Shown here one piece after another: positions 46,433 to 57,920 of a stretch of 64,000 bases of DNA. Within the stretch, counting starts at the first letter, position 1. Every line of letters begins with the position of its first letter. The position numbers were made by a program, and so were the translations under genes. This stretch comes from Hemileia vastatrix. Its lineage: Eukaryota > Basidiomycota > Pucciniomycetes > Pucciniales > Zaghouaniaceae. Location: positions 147,501 to 211,500 of the forward strand of contig JASXTE010000039.1 of NCBI GenBank assembly GCA_030280995.1. Direction: 5' to 3'. Under the pieces are notes generated by a model. It made no database searches. It was not told where the DNA came from and saw only the letters and a list, made by a program, of their open reading frames with translations.

Positions 46433-48886
46433 TTACCAAAAGCGTGATGATGGACGTGAATATTCAGGTCTGACGATGACTTGATGAATTGAGGGACTGT
46501 GGGAAATTGAGTGAGATGTTGCACCATCATATGATCCGAGGGAAGAAGGAACATACTGACTGATCATGGGTGCATGTGAAATTGATTCAGCTCGTCGTCC
46601 GACACCGGGAGATCCAACATACTGAATGATGCTTGGATTGTGCGACAGAGAAGCTGGACCTTCCGATGGTGAAGCGGGTGATGCGACATATTGCGAAATT
46701 GATGGATTGTGTGAGATTCGTTGAGGTGATGCTGAGATACTTGGTTGAGATAAACCTTGGGCAATCGAAGGTGAATGAGAAATGTGCTTAGGTCCATATA
46801 AAGATGGTGATGGGGCCACTTGTTGATGAATTCGTGGATTGTGCGACACTTCTTGTACACGACCATTAGATGGATGACCCAGGTAAGGAAGTTGTTGTCT
46901 GTTGTAAGAAACAGGAGCTCTGTATCCTTTTTTCAAGCGGTAAACAACTTTTCGAGTCGGTGCTGCCGGTGATTTGTTAGCATAAAAGGGTCTCTTGACC
47001 ACTGGACTGACCACTGGTCTTGCTGGAGAGTAGACCTTTCGACTTTGGCTTGGTTGAGCTACTTTGGTTGCATAATTCACCTTTTGATGATGACGAACAG
47101 GTTGAGCGGGTCTTTTGACTGATCCATCATACACATGCGACTGATCGTGTCGAACTACTTGATGTTCTTCTTCGTTATCTTCGTCGTGGCTGACTGAAAC
47201 TACTTCGGAAGGAACAGTTGGCTCCTTCAGGAAGACTCTTGGTGGACCGTGAGGTCTTTTAGGTGCGCTTACTTTCGAATAGGAAGAAGGTACTTCTGGT
47301 TCGATTGATTTGACTCGAATAACAGTGATGGACCGACCAACTGGTTTAGAAGGTACTTCCGGATTGACCGATTGCTCTGTTGAAGGAACAACAGGAGATT
47401 CAGTTGTTGCCTTTCGATTGGAAATGAATGATTCATGCTCCTTGTGGAATTGTTGTGAAGTTTTTTCGAAATATCGTTCAGATTGTGAACATTCATGAGA
47501 TGCTTCTCTGTTGGGAACACAAGTTATTTTTCTCTGGTCAAATACCAATCCTTCTGCACAGACAAATGAAAAATGTTCATAGAATCGAACACCAAATTCG
47601 TCCGTTTTAGGTGAACAAACATGATACAATTTGCATTGATTTTTTACATCGGCATAATAACCGTATGATCTGCCAGTACAATCGAAACTGGTATCGATTT
47701 TATCGCCAAGAATCTTAGTTGATCCAACTGGCAGACCGAGGAAATCAGCTTCAGCTGATTCCGAGGAATTTGGATTGACAACTGGAGCAAATGGAACAGG
47801 TGCGAAAGAAACTTCACGACTTCCAGCTGCGATTGTGGGTACAACCAATGGTTGACTTAATCTTCGGGGAAAAATCAACTGTTCACCATCAACATACTGT
47901 TTAACCGAATTTCGTTGGGCATATGAAGCAGGTGAAGGAATTTTCCTTTCCCCCAGATAACTTCTAGAACTTTGTATGCTTTTTCGAGCAGTGACTTCAG
48001 CAGTTTCTCTGAATTTGAATCTTTCCTTAGGTTTAACTGGTTGTGTTCCATGGTAAAGGGCAGGTTGATCGTTGATGACCATTTCGGTGTTTGGAACAAC
48101 TTGAGGTACCACTGACGGTACTGAAGGTACTGAAGGTGTCCTGGGCACAACAGCAGGAGCTCGAGCAACCAATGGAACGACTGTTTCCTCATCGACGTAA
48201 GATGAAACTGCTGGTGCAAGTGTTGTCGTAGCATCGTTTTCATCTTTATTGGCGTATGGAGATGCAATATCCCCGAATGAGGAATAAAATTTAACTACTA
48301 CACCTGGTGCTTCCGGACATCCCTGGAGGTTGATGTGGTCGTTCTGAATGGAGCATTTGACATCACTTACAGTTGTTGGACATCGAACGGGGACCAATCT
48401 GTTGTTGGAGGAGACCAATTGAGGGACATCATGAACAAAATCACCAGTTGGGAAGTACAGTTCTGAATCTCGACATCGGACAAGTGATTTGCTCTCGGGA
48501 ACACATTCTTTGAGAACTTGATCGTATCGAGTTCCTGGCTCAACACAGGCATATGAGAAGTGTGTATAAGTCCAGGTGGAAAGACCATTGTATGGATTGA
48601 TTTCACGAGTAGTATTACAATAGTGCCAAACTTTACAGGTATGATCTAAATCAGCATAGTAGCCATTTCGTCGACCTCGACAAGAAAATTTAATTTCATA
48701 TTCGAGAGGACCACGAATTTCACCTGGTGTGTAAGGTGAAAGAGGATCATCGGGATTGTATTTGGGTGAAACCCAGAGTGATGAGTCGCAGGAAGACCAA
48801 CCGTCTTGACAGTCGCTGTAGTAATTGGCGTGAACAGTTGAAGATACCAAAGTTAATGTTAAAGCGTAAAGAAAGATTGACGCCAT
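46433..48886 (-). CDS. Secreted protein with two chitin-binding type-2 domains and a C-terminal repeat
   Basis: An 817-residue single-exon protein starting at ATG 48886. Residues 1-19 are a signal peptide (MASIFLYALTLTLVSSTVHA). Two CBM14 domains follow: one at about residues 22-145 (CRGRRNGYYADLDHTCKVWH, HFSYACVEPGTRYDQVL), and one at about 425-500 (CTGRSYGYYADVKNQCKLYH, HFSFVCAEGLVFDQRKITC). The linker is Val/Pro-rich. The rest is basic and Tyr/Pro/Ser-rich and ends in about six S-H-(N/S/A)-P-(S/R/M)-I repeats, several followed by QYV and a Ser/Pro spacer. CBM14 binds chitin, and Tyr/His-rich low-complexity tails occur in cuticle and peritrophic proteins, so a structural role in cuticle is inferred. 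An upstream ATG at 48958 is in frame but would precede the signal peptide and nearly abuts the TATA-like box. Confidence 0.9.
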   Translation of the reverse strand: MASIFLYALTLTLVSSTVHANYYSDCQDGWSSCDSSLWVSPKYNPDDPLSPYTPGEIRGPLEYEIKFSCRGRRNGYYADLDHTCKVWHYCNTTREINPYNGLSTWTYTHFSYACVEPGTRYDQVLKECVPESKSLVRCRDSELYFPTGDFVHDVPQLVSSNNRLVPVRCPTTVSDVKCSIQNDHINLQGCPEAPGVVVKFYSSFGDIASPYANKDENDATTTLAPAVSSYVDEETVVPLVARAPAVVPRTPSVPSVPSVVPQVVPNTEMVINDQPALYHGTQPVKPKERFKFRETAEVTARKSIQSSRSYLGERKIPSPASYAQRNSVKQYVDGEQLIFPRRLSQPLVVPTIAAGSREVSFAPVPFAPVVNPNSSESAEADFLGLPVGSTKILGDKIDTSFDCTGRSYGYYADVKNQCKLYHVCSPKTDEFGVRFYEHFSFVCAEGLVFDQRKITCVPNREASHECSQSERYFEKTSQQFHKEHESFISNRKATTESPVVPSTEQSVNPEVPSKPVGRSITVIRVKSIEPEVPSSYSKVSAPKRPHGPPRVFLKEPTVPSEVVSVSHDEDNEEEHQVVRHDQSHVYDGSVKRPAQPVRHHQKVNYATKVAQPSQSRKVYSPARPVVSPVVKRPFYANKSPAAPTRKVVYRLKKGYRAPVSYNRQQLPYLGHPSNGRVQEVSHNPRIHQQVAPSPSLYGPKHISHSPSIAQGLSQPSISASPQRISHNPSISQYVASPASPSEGPASLSHNPSIIQYVGSPGVGRRAESISHAPMISQYVPSSLGSYDGATSHSISHSPSIHQVIVRPEYSRPSSRFW

Positions 48887-48966
48887 GGTCAGGTGATGCA
48901 GTTGATGCGGTTTTTTTGGGGTGAAATCACTTTCACTTGTGAACGAGGAAAGAGGCAAGAGAGGCG

Positions 48967-48974
48967 TTTAAATA
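48967..48974 (-). promoter_or_regulatory. TATA-like box of chitin-binding protein gene
   Basis: TATTTAAA on the minus strand, about 81 bases before ATG 48886, a distance that fits a core promoter plus a short 5' leader. Confidence 0.45.
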
Positions 48975-50974
48975 CCTCTAGATCAGGATGGGACGATCAC
49001 GGTGAATGGCGAGTGGTTGATGGCTCATGGTGAATGGTGGAGGACGCAAGAGGAAGATGCAAAGATGCATAGATGCATGTGGAGGACTGAAAAACTTGCT
49101 TTGGTTGATCCTTTGGTCAGATAAATGGGAAAGTTTGTTGCCTTTCTCGTAACTTTGGCCAGTCAATTGCTAGAATTGAGTTGAGTCAGTTGGCCCGATG
49201 AACTGAGACCCAAAAGGACCAACAAGCCCTGGGGCAGGCCAAAGACACTCCACAGGCTGAGTAAAACCAATTTGTAAAAAGTTTACTTTTTCTCTGGTGG
49301 GCGAATCATGCCCCAACATGAACAACTTGCACAACATGAACAACATGAAAAACATGAACAAAGTTAACCAAATGCATAGATTGATGATGCATTTACCCGT
49401 CCAATGGCGAGTGACCTGCCTTTTTTTTAAAACTTTTCTGTCATTTCTGACGAATCTGACTGACTTTGCATGAGATTTATCAACCAGTTGGATGAAAACA
49501 GAACACAGAACTCGTTTTTCACTTTGTATTTAATTCGCATTCTTGCATAAAAGGGTGCCAGACATTGAGTGAACATTTGACTTTTATTTTATTTTTCCTT
49601 TCTCTCCTGATTCCGGGCTAATCCGATGGGCTTCAACACACTCACTAACTAATTCACCAGCCACAGCAAATTCAATCAGGTAAAATGTGATCTTGGGATT
49701 TTCTCTTGGCGTCAACTTTCTCTCTTTTCTACCTTTCTTTCTTCTTTGGCCGGTCGGGGAACTTCAATGGGTTGATGAACTTACCCATCACATTTACACC
49801 TGAAAGTAGCAGAGATGCTAAATGACCTTTGCCTTTTCGCCATTCGCCATTCACAAATTCAACGATTCTCTCTTGACTCATTCTCTCTACTTCATTCGTT
49901 CTTTCATTCTTTCATTCTTTCATTCTTTCACTCTTACATTCAATGACTCAATAATTGAATGTACCAAGTCTTTTGTGCGTCCCAGTGAGAATCCAAATGG
50001 GGCCCGATTGCCAGGTACAAGGCCGAAGTAAAATATAAGGAGAAAAAAATGGTTGAACTGCCGATTGCAAATCACTCACTGACATTCATTTATCTTGTCT
50101 TTCACTCCGATTGACCATTTCAGGACTTTTCTCAATAATATTCCGTGCAAGGGTTGCACGAGATTCCGCTCACCAGATGAAACTTGTTTGCCTGTCCTCT
50201 CATTCATCAACTAATATCAATGGCAGTCAACAAAGAAATTCCATTGAAAAAGTTAAATTGCATCGCTGATGCTGCCCCGACCATTCAGTAATTCAATGTC
50301 TCAATGCCTATCCCTTGACTCTCAAGTTCAAGGTGAAAGTGTGAGTGTGTGAGTATGTGAGTATGTGTATTTTGTACTTTACATTCTTTGTGTTTTCTCT
50401 TCATCAAGTCCACGAGTCCGGGGTGAAGGATAAAACACAATGTTGCCCGTCTTGACTTTGGATATGCTTTAAATGGCTATGTTTGTGACCGATGAACATT
50501 TGGGATGGGCAGTTCACGGATCTTTCCTATTTGCCGCATCACTTGTTCATTCTATTGAAAAGACTGAATAATGAATGAACGTCAACACACACACTTTTTC
50601 AGATATTTCATTCTTTCTGGACCAGCTGAAAACCAGTTGCCCCAGCGAGTCCTGATGACTGAGTAAGAACATCATTGGCCTAAAAGTCACCTTTGTGCAA
50701 GATGCCATCAGCCATCAAGCATCAAACCATCAACCACCAGTCAAGGAGACACTGCCAAGAGCACCCTGACTTGAAGAGCACTTTGACTGTAAGATTAAAT
50801 CATGCAAACATATGTCACTTTCAACTTGCATCTTTCATCAAGGGTCAATGGCGATTTGAAAGAGTTTTATTCGCCCTCGAACTTTTATGATACAGGTTAA
50901 AGCACTTGATGAAATATACCTGTGATGTTTCTTTGTATGAACTTGTAAAATTTATTCCATCCGTCCTGACTTAC
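48975..50974. other. Intergenic DNA, no supported gene
   Basis: About 2 kb upstream of the chitin-binding gene. AACATGAAC repeats occur at 49310-49365 and TTCATTCTTTC repeats at 49893-49935. No coding evidence. Confidence 0.45.
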
Positions 50975-51163
50975 CAGTACACACGATGTGGACGACCACA
51001 CACTTCAAGTTGATGGTTACATGTGATGTGACCATAATTACCATCGTAAAAATTAACCTGACTTTGCAATTCACCCGGTTCACCCACGGCGAAAAACTGG
51101 TTAGTGAGGCATTTAATTTCTCAGATTCCTTCTTCAAACGGTCGATCTTCATGATGGCTAACG
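50975..51163 (-). CDS. Candidate internal exon of an unidentified gene (one frameshift)
   Basis: On the minus strand a good acceptor (ATTCCTTTGAGCAG) is followed by a frame reading MKIDRLKKESEKLNASLT. After loss of one T in a TTTTT run near 51095 it reads FFAVGEPGELQSQVNFYDG and YGHITCNHQLEVCGRPHRVYW up to a consensus GTAAGT donor at 50974-50969. The two parts look like a short coiled coil followed by a Cys-containing extracellular-type fragment. I do not recognise the family, and I could not find the neighbouring exons. The strong splice sites and protein-like composition support an exon; the frameshift resembles those in CRHBP. Confidence 0.4.
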
Positions 51164-51175
51164 CTGCTCAAAGGA

Positions 51176-51364
51176 ATGTCCGATAACGATCAAAAAACTG
51201 TGTCATCAAATCATTTGCCTCATCCTCACATAAAAAGACTTTTCACATTAATTTTAACCATTTGTTTGGACACTTTCATTGTTTCAATTGCTGTTTGCTT
51301 ATTTGCAATCAAATTGACTCGATTGCAGCCGCAAAAGAAGAAAAAAAAGTTCATTTGGATGTAA
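51176..51364 (+). CDS. Small ORF with one membrane helix, uncertain
   Basis: A 62-residue frame with ATG, an apparent transmembrane helix (LFTLILTICLDTFIVSIAV) and a Lys-rich tail. It starts 13 bases from the acceptor end of the candidate minus-strand exon. It could be a small tail-anchored protein or chance. No homologue comes to mind. Confidence 0.25.
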   Translation: MSDNDQKTVSSNHLPHPHIKRLFTLILTICLDTFIVSIAVCLFAIKLTRLQPQKKKKKFIWM

Positions 51365-52146
51365 TGAGCACCTTTGGGCGTTAAAAATTTCCTCTTTCAT
51401 GAGTAAATAGAAAGCGAGAGAATGAGAAAATGAGAAAATGAAAGAGAAAGAGAATGAAAGAATGAACAAGTAAGAGAATAGAAGAATAAAAGAGAGAAAA
51501 TTAAATTGCCCAAATTACCTAATTAAAATGACCATTGAATGAAGGGTGCCTGCAGCTGAATTGATTTGAGTCAAAATAATCTTCATCCATTAACAAAGAA
51601 AGTGTACATGGACAAAGTTTGGTAGATGTGTGATGGATCTTAGTGAACAAGTTAAAAATCTTTTTACAAAAATCCATAAATTACCGGCAAAGTAATAGGA
51701 CGGATGAATGAAGTACACACGGTCACGAAGGGTTATAAAATAGGACCAATGAAAAGGGAATCAAGATGGATAATGGCTGTAGTAAACTCAATTCGAACAT
51801 CTTTCCCTTGCCTGGTGAACTTGAGGTTCGTTCAAATGCACCTGAAAGAGCACATTAAACGTTCTCTTCTCATGTATTTTCATCTCTCACACACTTACAA
51901 GGACCAGAGAAAAGGAAAAAGCCACCGGCAAGAAAAGACTGGATGATTCTTTTGTTGATAGTCGAGTCACCTGGTTCAATTTAAAGTGCCACAAGCGAAA
52001 AAAGCAAAGGAAAAGAGCATCACTGACGACTCGTGTGAGAGTTGGTTGATTAATCGAAAATTGACTCAACATTCATCCAGAAGTGCTTTTTGCTTGTTGA
52101 GTTGCTGCACTGACACTGTCTGTGACGTTCTTTCAACGGGCAAAAA
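51365..52146. other. Intergenic DNA
   Basis: Purine-rich tract at 51410-51500; otherwise no recognisable feature. Confidence 0.4.
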
Positions 52147-52299
52147 GAACAAATTACTTTAGGCGGATGACGAGTACTTTGGACTCGTCCTGTCTATTCG
52201 ACGATACTGTCTTCCTTTGCTGCTTCTTACGTTGAGGGACTTTGTCCGAAGGGGACATCGTGCACTGGTCACAAATGATCGACCCGCAAGGCTCTTGGA
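52147..52299 (+). repeat. Dispersed repeat, copy B
   Basis: Diverged partner of 45942-46090, with the same order of blocks (ACAAATTACT, ACTTTGGACTCGTCCT, GTCTATTCGA, TTGTCCGAAGGGGAC, CGACCCGCAAG). A further ACTTTGGACTCGT block occurs at 52460-52472. Confidence 0.6.
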
Positions 52300-53609
52300 G
52301 TGAAAGAAGACAAGAGACGAGAAAAAAAGAATAGAGAATGGAGAATGAAGAAGGAAAAAGAAAAAAGAAATAAGAGCAAGATCGTAAGTGTGACTTTTGT
52401 TCTCTAAAAAGGAGGTTCTGACGACATAAGTCACCATGACTTATACTCTGAGAATCATACTTTGGACTCGTACAACTGACTCGCCCGACGAGACATTACG
52501 AACACTCTGACCATCTTAGAGGCTTCTATTCATCGCTCATTTCGCTGTAGCTGGCACTTTGAAGGAGAAGAGTAAAATCTGCTAAGAATTAACCAAAAAA
52601 GCAAGTAAATCCTTCGCTGTAGAGTAAACTGTCCTCCTCTTTGCTTCTTTTCCCCTTTCCTCGTGTACTTCTAGTACTTCTTCTTCATCTTCATCTACTT
52701 CATCTCTGGACATCTGGTTGGTTGACTTGAGTCCTGTTTCACACTCCAACAAAACAGGAACTGGGCAAAGTTTCCACTTCCGTTGAAACGGTTTTCCGAT
52801 AAAAGAGCTCGCAAGATCAAAAGGACATTCATGGTTGCTCGGTAATAACTTGTACTTGTCATTCTTTTTCCATCTCTACCTCTTAATTCCATCAGAGATT
52901 GCCCGAGCGAAGAGACGAGGGACAAGAGACAAGAGACACAAGGCGAGAGACCAGAGAGAGAGAAAGAAAGAGAGAAAGAAAGAGGAGGAGGAAGAGCAAG
53001 GAAGGAAGAAAATAAAGTCAAGCCGATGCTGAGGAAAAGAATGGCGAGTAAAGAAAAGGAAGAAAAAAAGGAAAAAAGAACAATCGCGTAGCCGTGAGGA
53101 AGTGACCAGTGTTAGAACCTTTAATGCCATTAGAAACATTACCGGTCGCCTAAAAAATTCGATAAGCAGCTGTTGGCTCATCTCCAAACGCACACACACA
53201 AGGAAGAGTGGAACACAGAAAGAATTTTTTGTCGTATTTTGTGCTTTTTTCCTTACGATAGAGAAAAAGCCATTACTAAAGTTTCCGAGTGAAAGTTAGG
53301 CCCATTCAATGATACATCCACATCTCTTCACCATCTTCACAAGCAGGTACGTTCTATTGCATCACAACTGGAACAACCAAGTGGCATTCGACAAATGGTT
53401 ATTTTTGCAACAGAGTAAAAATATGTCCAAAGTACCATACGGACAGCCTCATGGTGACTGCTTTTGAACTTGCATCAATTTCTTTTTGCAGCGAAAAAGT
53501 GAATTTACTTTCCATCTCGTTCTTTATTTTTTTTTCTGTGACTGTGACTGTGATTCTTCTGATTTTTCGGGTCGATGATAACCAGCAGACAGTTGATTTT
53601 CGTGTGTTC
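52300..53609. other. Intergenic DNA
   Basis: Purine tracts at 52320-52380 and 52905-53075 dominate. A minus-strand open stretch near 53095-53165 after a TTTTTTAG acceptor reads protein-like but has no donor, so it is not called. Confidence 0.4.
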
Positions 53610-56600
53610 TCAGTAAATGTTAAAGTGCACTTTGTCGCTGGAATGTCGTTTGTTGCCACACTTGAAGCTTTCTCGACATTTGTCCTCACGAACTGCCTTA
53701 ATTAACTTTGATACACCGAGAGCTTTGGCGACTCCGCCACCGATGCTGCCAGTGAAAAGAATGAGAGACAAGAAAGAAGAGGGGAAAAAGAAAAAAAGTA
53801 AAGAGAAGAAGTGTTTTAATGACAAATGTTGCTTGAGAAGTCGTTGTGAATGCGAATGAGAGACAGATGCAAAGGAGAAAGAAGAGAAAAGAAGTAAAAG
53901 AGTGAAAAGAGAAGCAAAAGGATGAAAGAAAAAGAAAAAAAGTGAGGGAGTAAATGAGTCACCCGATGAATGGAATGCAAGAGAATTCAATTGAATACAC
54001 CACAATCGAATGCACCAAAGGCACTCGACAACAATGATGATACAACATTACACATCGGGGAAAAGGGACGAAAAGACATGAAGACATGAAGACATGAGGA
54101 CAAAGAAATGATTCATTCCTACATCTCAATTGTAATTTACTTGATAGTTTTTTTCCTTCACACTAGTATTGAGTAAATTGAATAGCTTCAAGTTAATCCT
54201 GGTGACAAAGGCAGATGAATGGAATAATTTACATGGAAAATATCATTTGTGGCCAAAGTATTCTAGTGAATTCATGATGATAAATGGCCACGTGCTTTGG
54301 TCAGCCGAAAGTAATTGACTTTTAAGCACTCATACCAATGGGTGAAAGGAAAGAGTGCAACTTTGCAGAAAGAAGAAGGAGAGATTGATAGAACTCGGTG
54401 GAACATTATGTTCATACGGACATGAAGCAAGGGTAAGTGGGTAGGATGATCACTCGCCCGAGGCCATAAAAGGACAAGTGGCCGGATACAAGCGAGCAAT
54501 GACGAACTATGACGAGCCATCATTCGAGCAGCAAAGTGCACTTTATATGCTCCAACGCGTGTGTTCGAGTGTTCACGCAACGTACTTTATCCGCCTCTTT
54601 TTTTCTTTACTGGTGAAAGATGGAAAAGAACATGCAGAGTGAAGACTCACACAAAGTGTTATACTTACAAAGAAGCGATGGAATAAAACATTTTTTGAAC
54701 AATATTTGATCGAGATTTTTTTCCCCCAGCAACGACTTGACAAAATAATTCCTGAAGGCACTTTGGATCATCCAGACTGTTCATACCATATTCGACAAGT
54801 AATTCGATGACCGGATGGACAGTTTTGTATGTGTACAAATCGGATCTAACAATTGATTTTAGTGGAGTTGATGACGACCGGCCATTAGTAGTTGTGCCAT
54901 TTGAATGACCTGTTTCATCATCATCAACAGAACCGTCAGGTCGATTAACGGCCATTGTGGCATTGTTATTGACTGTGAGTGTACTTTGGATTGTATTTGC
55001 CGTTCTTTTTCGTCTTTTTCTTCCAGCTACTGAACCGGCAGCAGCAGCCACTGGAACAGAAACGAAAGCAGGTACCATTGATGCAACAATTAAACTCAAG
55101 GGAATTATACCCAGTAAAAAGCCTGTAAGACCAGATGTCCAAGCAGAAGAAGCAGTTGAATGAGAAGCTGAATTAGAGTTGGGTAAAGAACTCGACCCTC
55201 CTTGTCGATGAATTGAAGGATAACCAGTTGACCGAGAATCATCAGACTCGTAATAGTGACGATTGGAATAGTAGCTGGACAAGGGAAAAGAATAAGGGTA
55301 AGCGACCAGGTTGTTGCCACTTGTGTAATAAGGACGTGTAGAAGATGCTGAAGCGGAAGGAGAATGAGATGAGGGCAAAAAATAACGATGTGCATTGTAA
55401 CGATGAATGTATCTAGGATCTAACAAATGGCCATAAGAGGAAGAAGATGAAGGTGATCCAGCTGATGGAGAAAGGGAAGATGAAGATGGCAAAGAAGGCA
55501 ACGAAGATGAGGATGAACCCAACGGACTGCCAGCTGAGTCTTCATTTTCATCGTCGTTGTTTTGATGAGCCGCTGGTGAATTTGCTTGATGAGGATAATA
55601 ATCAACACTTGAGCTAGATCCTGGGTCAATGAAAGGCCTTCTGATGTAATTTCCTGGTCCTTTTGTCCGTGACTTTGTGTTGAGTGTACGCTGATGGTTG
55701 CCAGTGGTCAATTCTTCTTGGTCATTGGAATCATCAGCAAGAAAATGACGATCATGTGACTTAGCTGCATCTCCTAAATCCTCGTCCCCAGCCTGGTCAG
55801 TGATTGAAATGGTTGAATCTTCCAACAGCAAACTCGGCCCACCGGAAGAAGTTCTGTCTGAATCTTCCTCTTCATCCAAAGAACTCGAGAAGGAAGGTTC
55901 GTTGTTTCTGTTTGACTGATCATTGAATTCATCCTCACCATTGTCCAAACCGACATCGGGGTCGAAGTAAGTATTTTTCACTGGCCTTGCAGTTGTCGAA
56001 GTAGAAGTTGTGGATGTTGTAGTTGTTGTAGATGTTGTAGATGTGCTTGTACTCGCTGGAGATTTACCGCTTGTACTGCTGAAGCGACTGTTGTTTAAAC
56101 TGAAAGAAAATTTGGAGGGTGAATTTGCTGATGAATTAATTTTTGTTTTGTTGCGTCGTCTTTTTGAACTAGAGGATGGTGTTGAAGATGAGGAGAAAGA
56201 TGGAGATGATGAAGATGGAGATGATGAAGATGAAGAGGATGACATGCTGCTACTTTTTGCTGCTGGTGCGATGTTCCGGTAGGAATTTCGAATCGAATTA
56301 GCCACATCAGCAAAGCCAATTGTATTATTGAAATTTTCATTTGTTGCAACAACTTTGGTGTAATTTAATAGCAAGGCACTCCAGTCAATTGGCTCAAGAG
56401 TTGAATTATGATCAGTAGTAGACGGATACTGAGTGTGCATTGGCTGTGAAAAGTGACTGAGTGAATTTGGTGAAAATGAGATGGGGATAAAGTGTTCCAT
56501 GTTACCAAGTGAGTGGTCAGATTGGTCAGATTGGTCGGCCAGGTCAGTGTGAGGAGAAGATGCTTTTTCTAATGCCTTTTGCTCATCTACCTCACTCGTG

Positions 56601-57920
56601 ACAGGAATAGATAAAGAAGGAGAGTTTGTTGTGTTCTTTAGTCTCGAAGAGATCAAGTGACTGGACTTGTGGTTGAATTGGTAACTAGAATCGCTCGGTC
56701 GAGCGTAGATCATGGTGTTCATCGGAATAAATGAATGCGAGTCTGCCGGATACAAGGAAGAGGTCGGATGAAAAGGTAAAGAAGACGGGGTAGGAGGAGG
56801 TGATGACAATGTGACACTTGATTCATCAGCAAAGGAAGAAAAAGTTGGAGGTTTGGGCAGAGTAGTCATTGGTCTTTCAGTGGTCAGAGGAATACCAGGA
56901 CCAAAAATTTTCTCCTCATCGCCTCCCATGGAGTGTGAGTCCGTACTTCCGGTCACTCTGTGATGTCCTTTGACGCGAATAGCCCTTGAAACTGATTCGG
57001 TACTCGAACCGCCAGAACTAACAGAATTGCCAGAACTAACAGCACTGGCACCGCTACTACTACCGCTTACAACGTTGGCAAAGGAAGTTGACATTGAGGG
57101 TGGAGATGGGGACAAGTGATGAGGATAGAAATGATGCAAGTTGTGTGTGTTGTGTGTGTTGTGTAAGTTGTGCGAGTTGTGACTGTTGTGACTATTTGAC
57201 TCCCCGTTGATTTGATCGCCCTCAATTCTGTGAGCGTTGATGCCACTTCGATTGACGGTGTGACCAAAACTGCTTGACAATCCACTGTAAGCGTTTTGTT
57301 CTTCATCCATTTCGAGTGAATCTGATGATGCCAAGGTCACATCAGAAGGGTAACATGAAGGCATAACTGTTTTTACCTCCACCACTGTAGTAAAGGTTCT
57401 CTTGGTCATCTGGTCAAGTCAAGTCAAGGTAAAGAGCAACATCGGTGTCAGTATCATTATTCATTCAGTAAGATATACGCAACAATGGATGACTAAGTGA
57501 ATCGAGTGAGCGAAAAGCGGGTACGAAAGAGAAAATGGGCAAAGCAAATTGTTCATGCAGATGTAGACAATGCATGCACTGAAGCCAATTAAGGCTGAAA
57601 CAGACAGTAAAGTCCAGTAAGTTGGCAAATTGTGCTTCCAACACGGGCCAACTGGGTCCTATAGGGAAAGAAAAAAGGGTAAAATTCTCACCAGTGGGAT
57701 TGGATGAGGTACTTGTTGTTGTTGTTGTTGTTGTTGCTACTGCGTCTGATGTTGTTGTTGATGTTGTTGATGCTGCTGATGCTGTTTCTGTTGCTGTAGC
57801 TGAAGCAGGAGGAGGTGGTGTAGATGAAGATGAAGTGCCTCCGTAGAAAGTGGTCTCTTGGATCGAACATCGAACCAAGGACGAGTAGAGAAATAGGGAA
57901 AAGAGAACAATTCTCATCAT
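53610..57920 (-). CDS. Large Ser/Thr-rich secreted or membrane protein, unknown family
   Basis: Three exons: 57692-57920, 54669-57384, 53610-53745, giving 1026 aa with matching phases (1, then 2). Exon 1 carries a signal peptide (MMRIVLFSLFLYSSLVRCS) and a Thr/Ser/Ala-rich stretch. Exon 2 is long and rich in Ser, His and Asn, with poly-Ser and poly-Thr runs. Near its end is a hydrophobic segment (LTGFLLGIIPLSLIVASMVP) followed by a polybasic RKRRKR site, a possible proprotein-convertase site. The C-terminus is the most ordered part, with four cysteines: CLQELFC in exon 2 and DKCRESFKC in exon 3, around VAKALGVSKLIKAV. Exon 2 alone would end in a false stop made by the GTAAGT donor at 54668. 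I do not recognise the family; the C-terminal four-Cys region is likely the conserved domain. Acceptor use at 57384 or 18 bases later both keep frame. Confidence 0.75.

Noticed and set aside
53095..53165. Minus-strand stretch reading ATGNVSNGIKGSNTGH after a TTTTTTAG acceptor
   Set aside because: No GT donor of good quality follows, and no neighbouring exon or family match was found.
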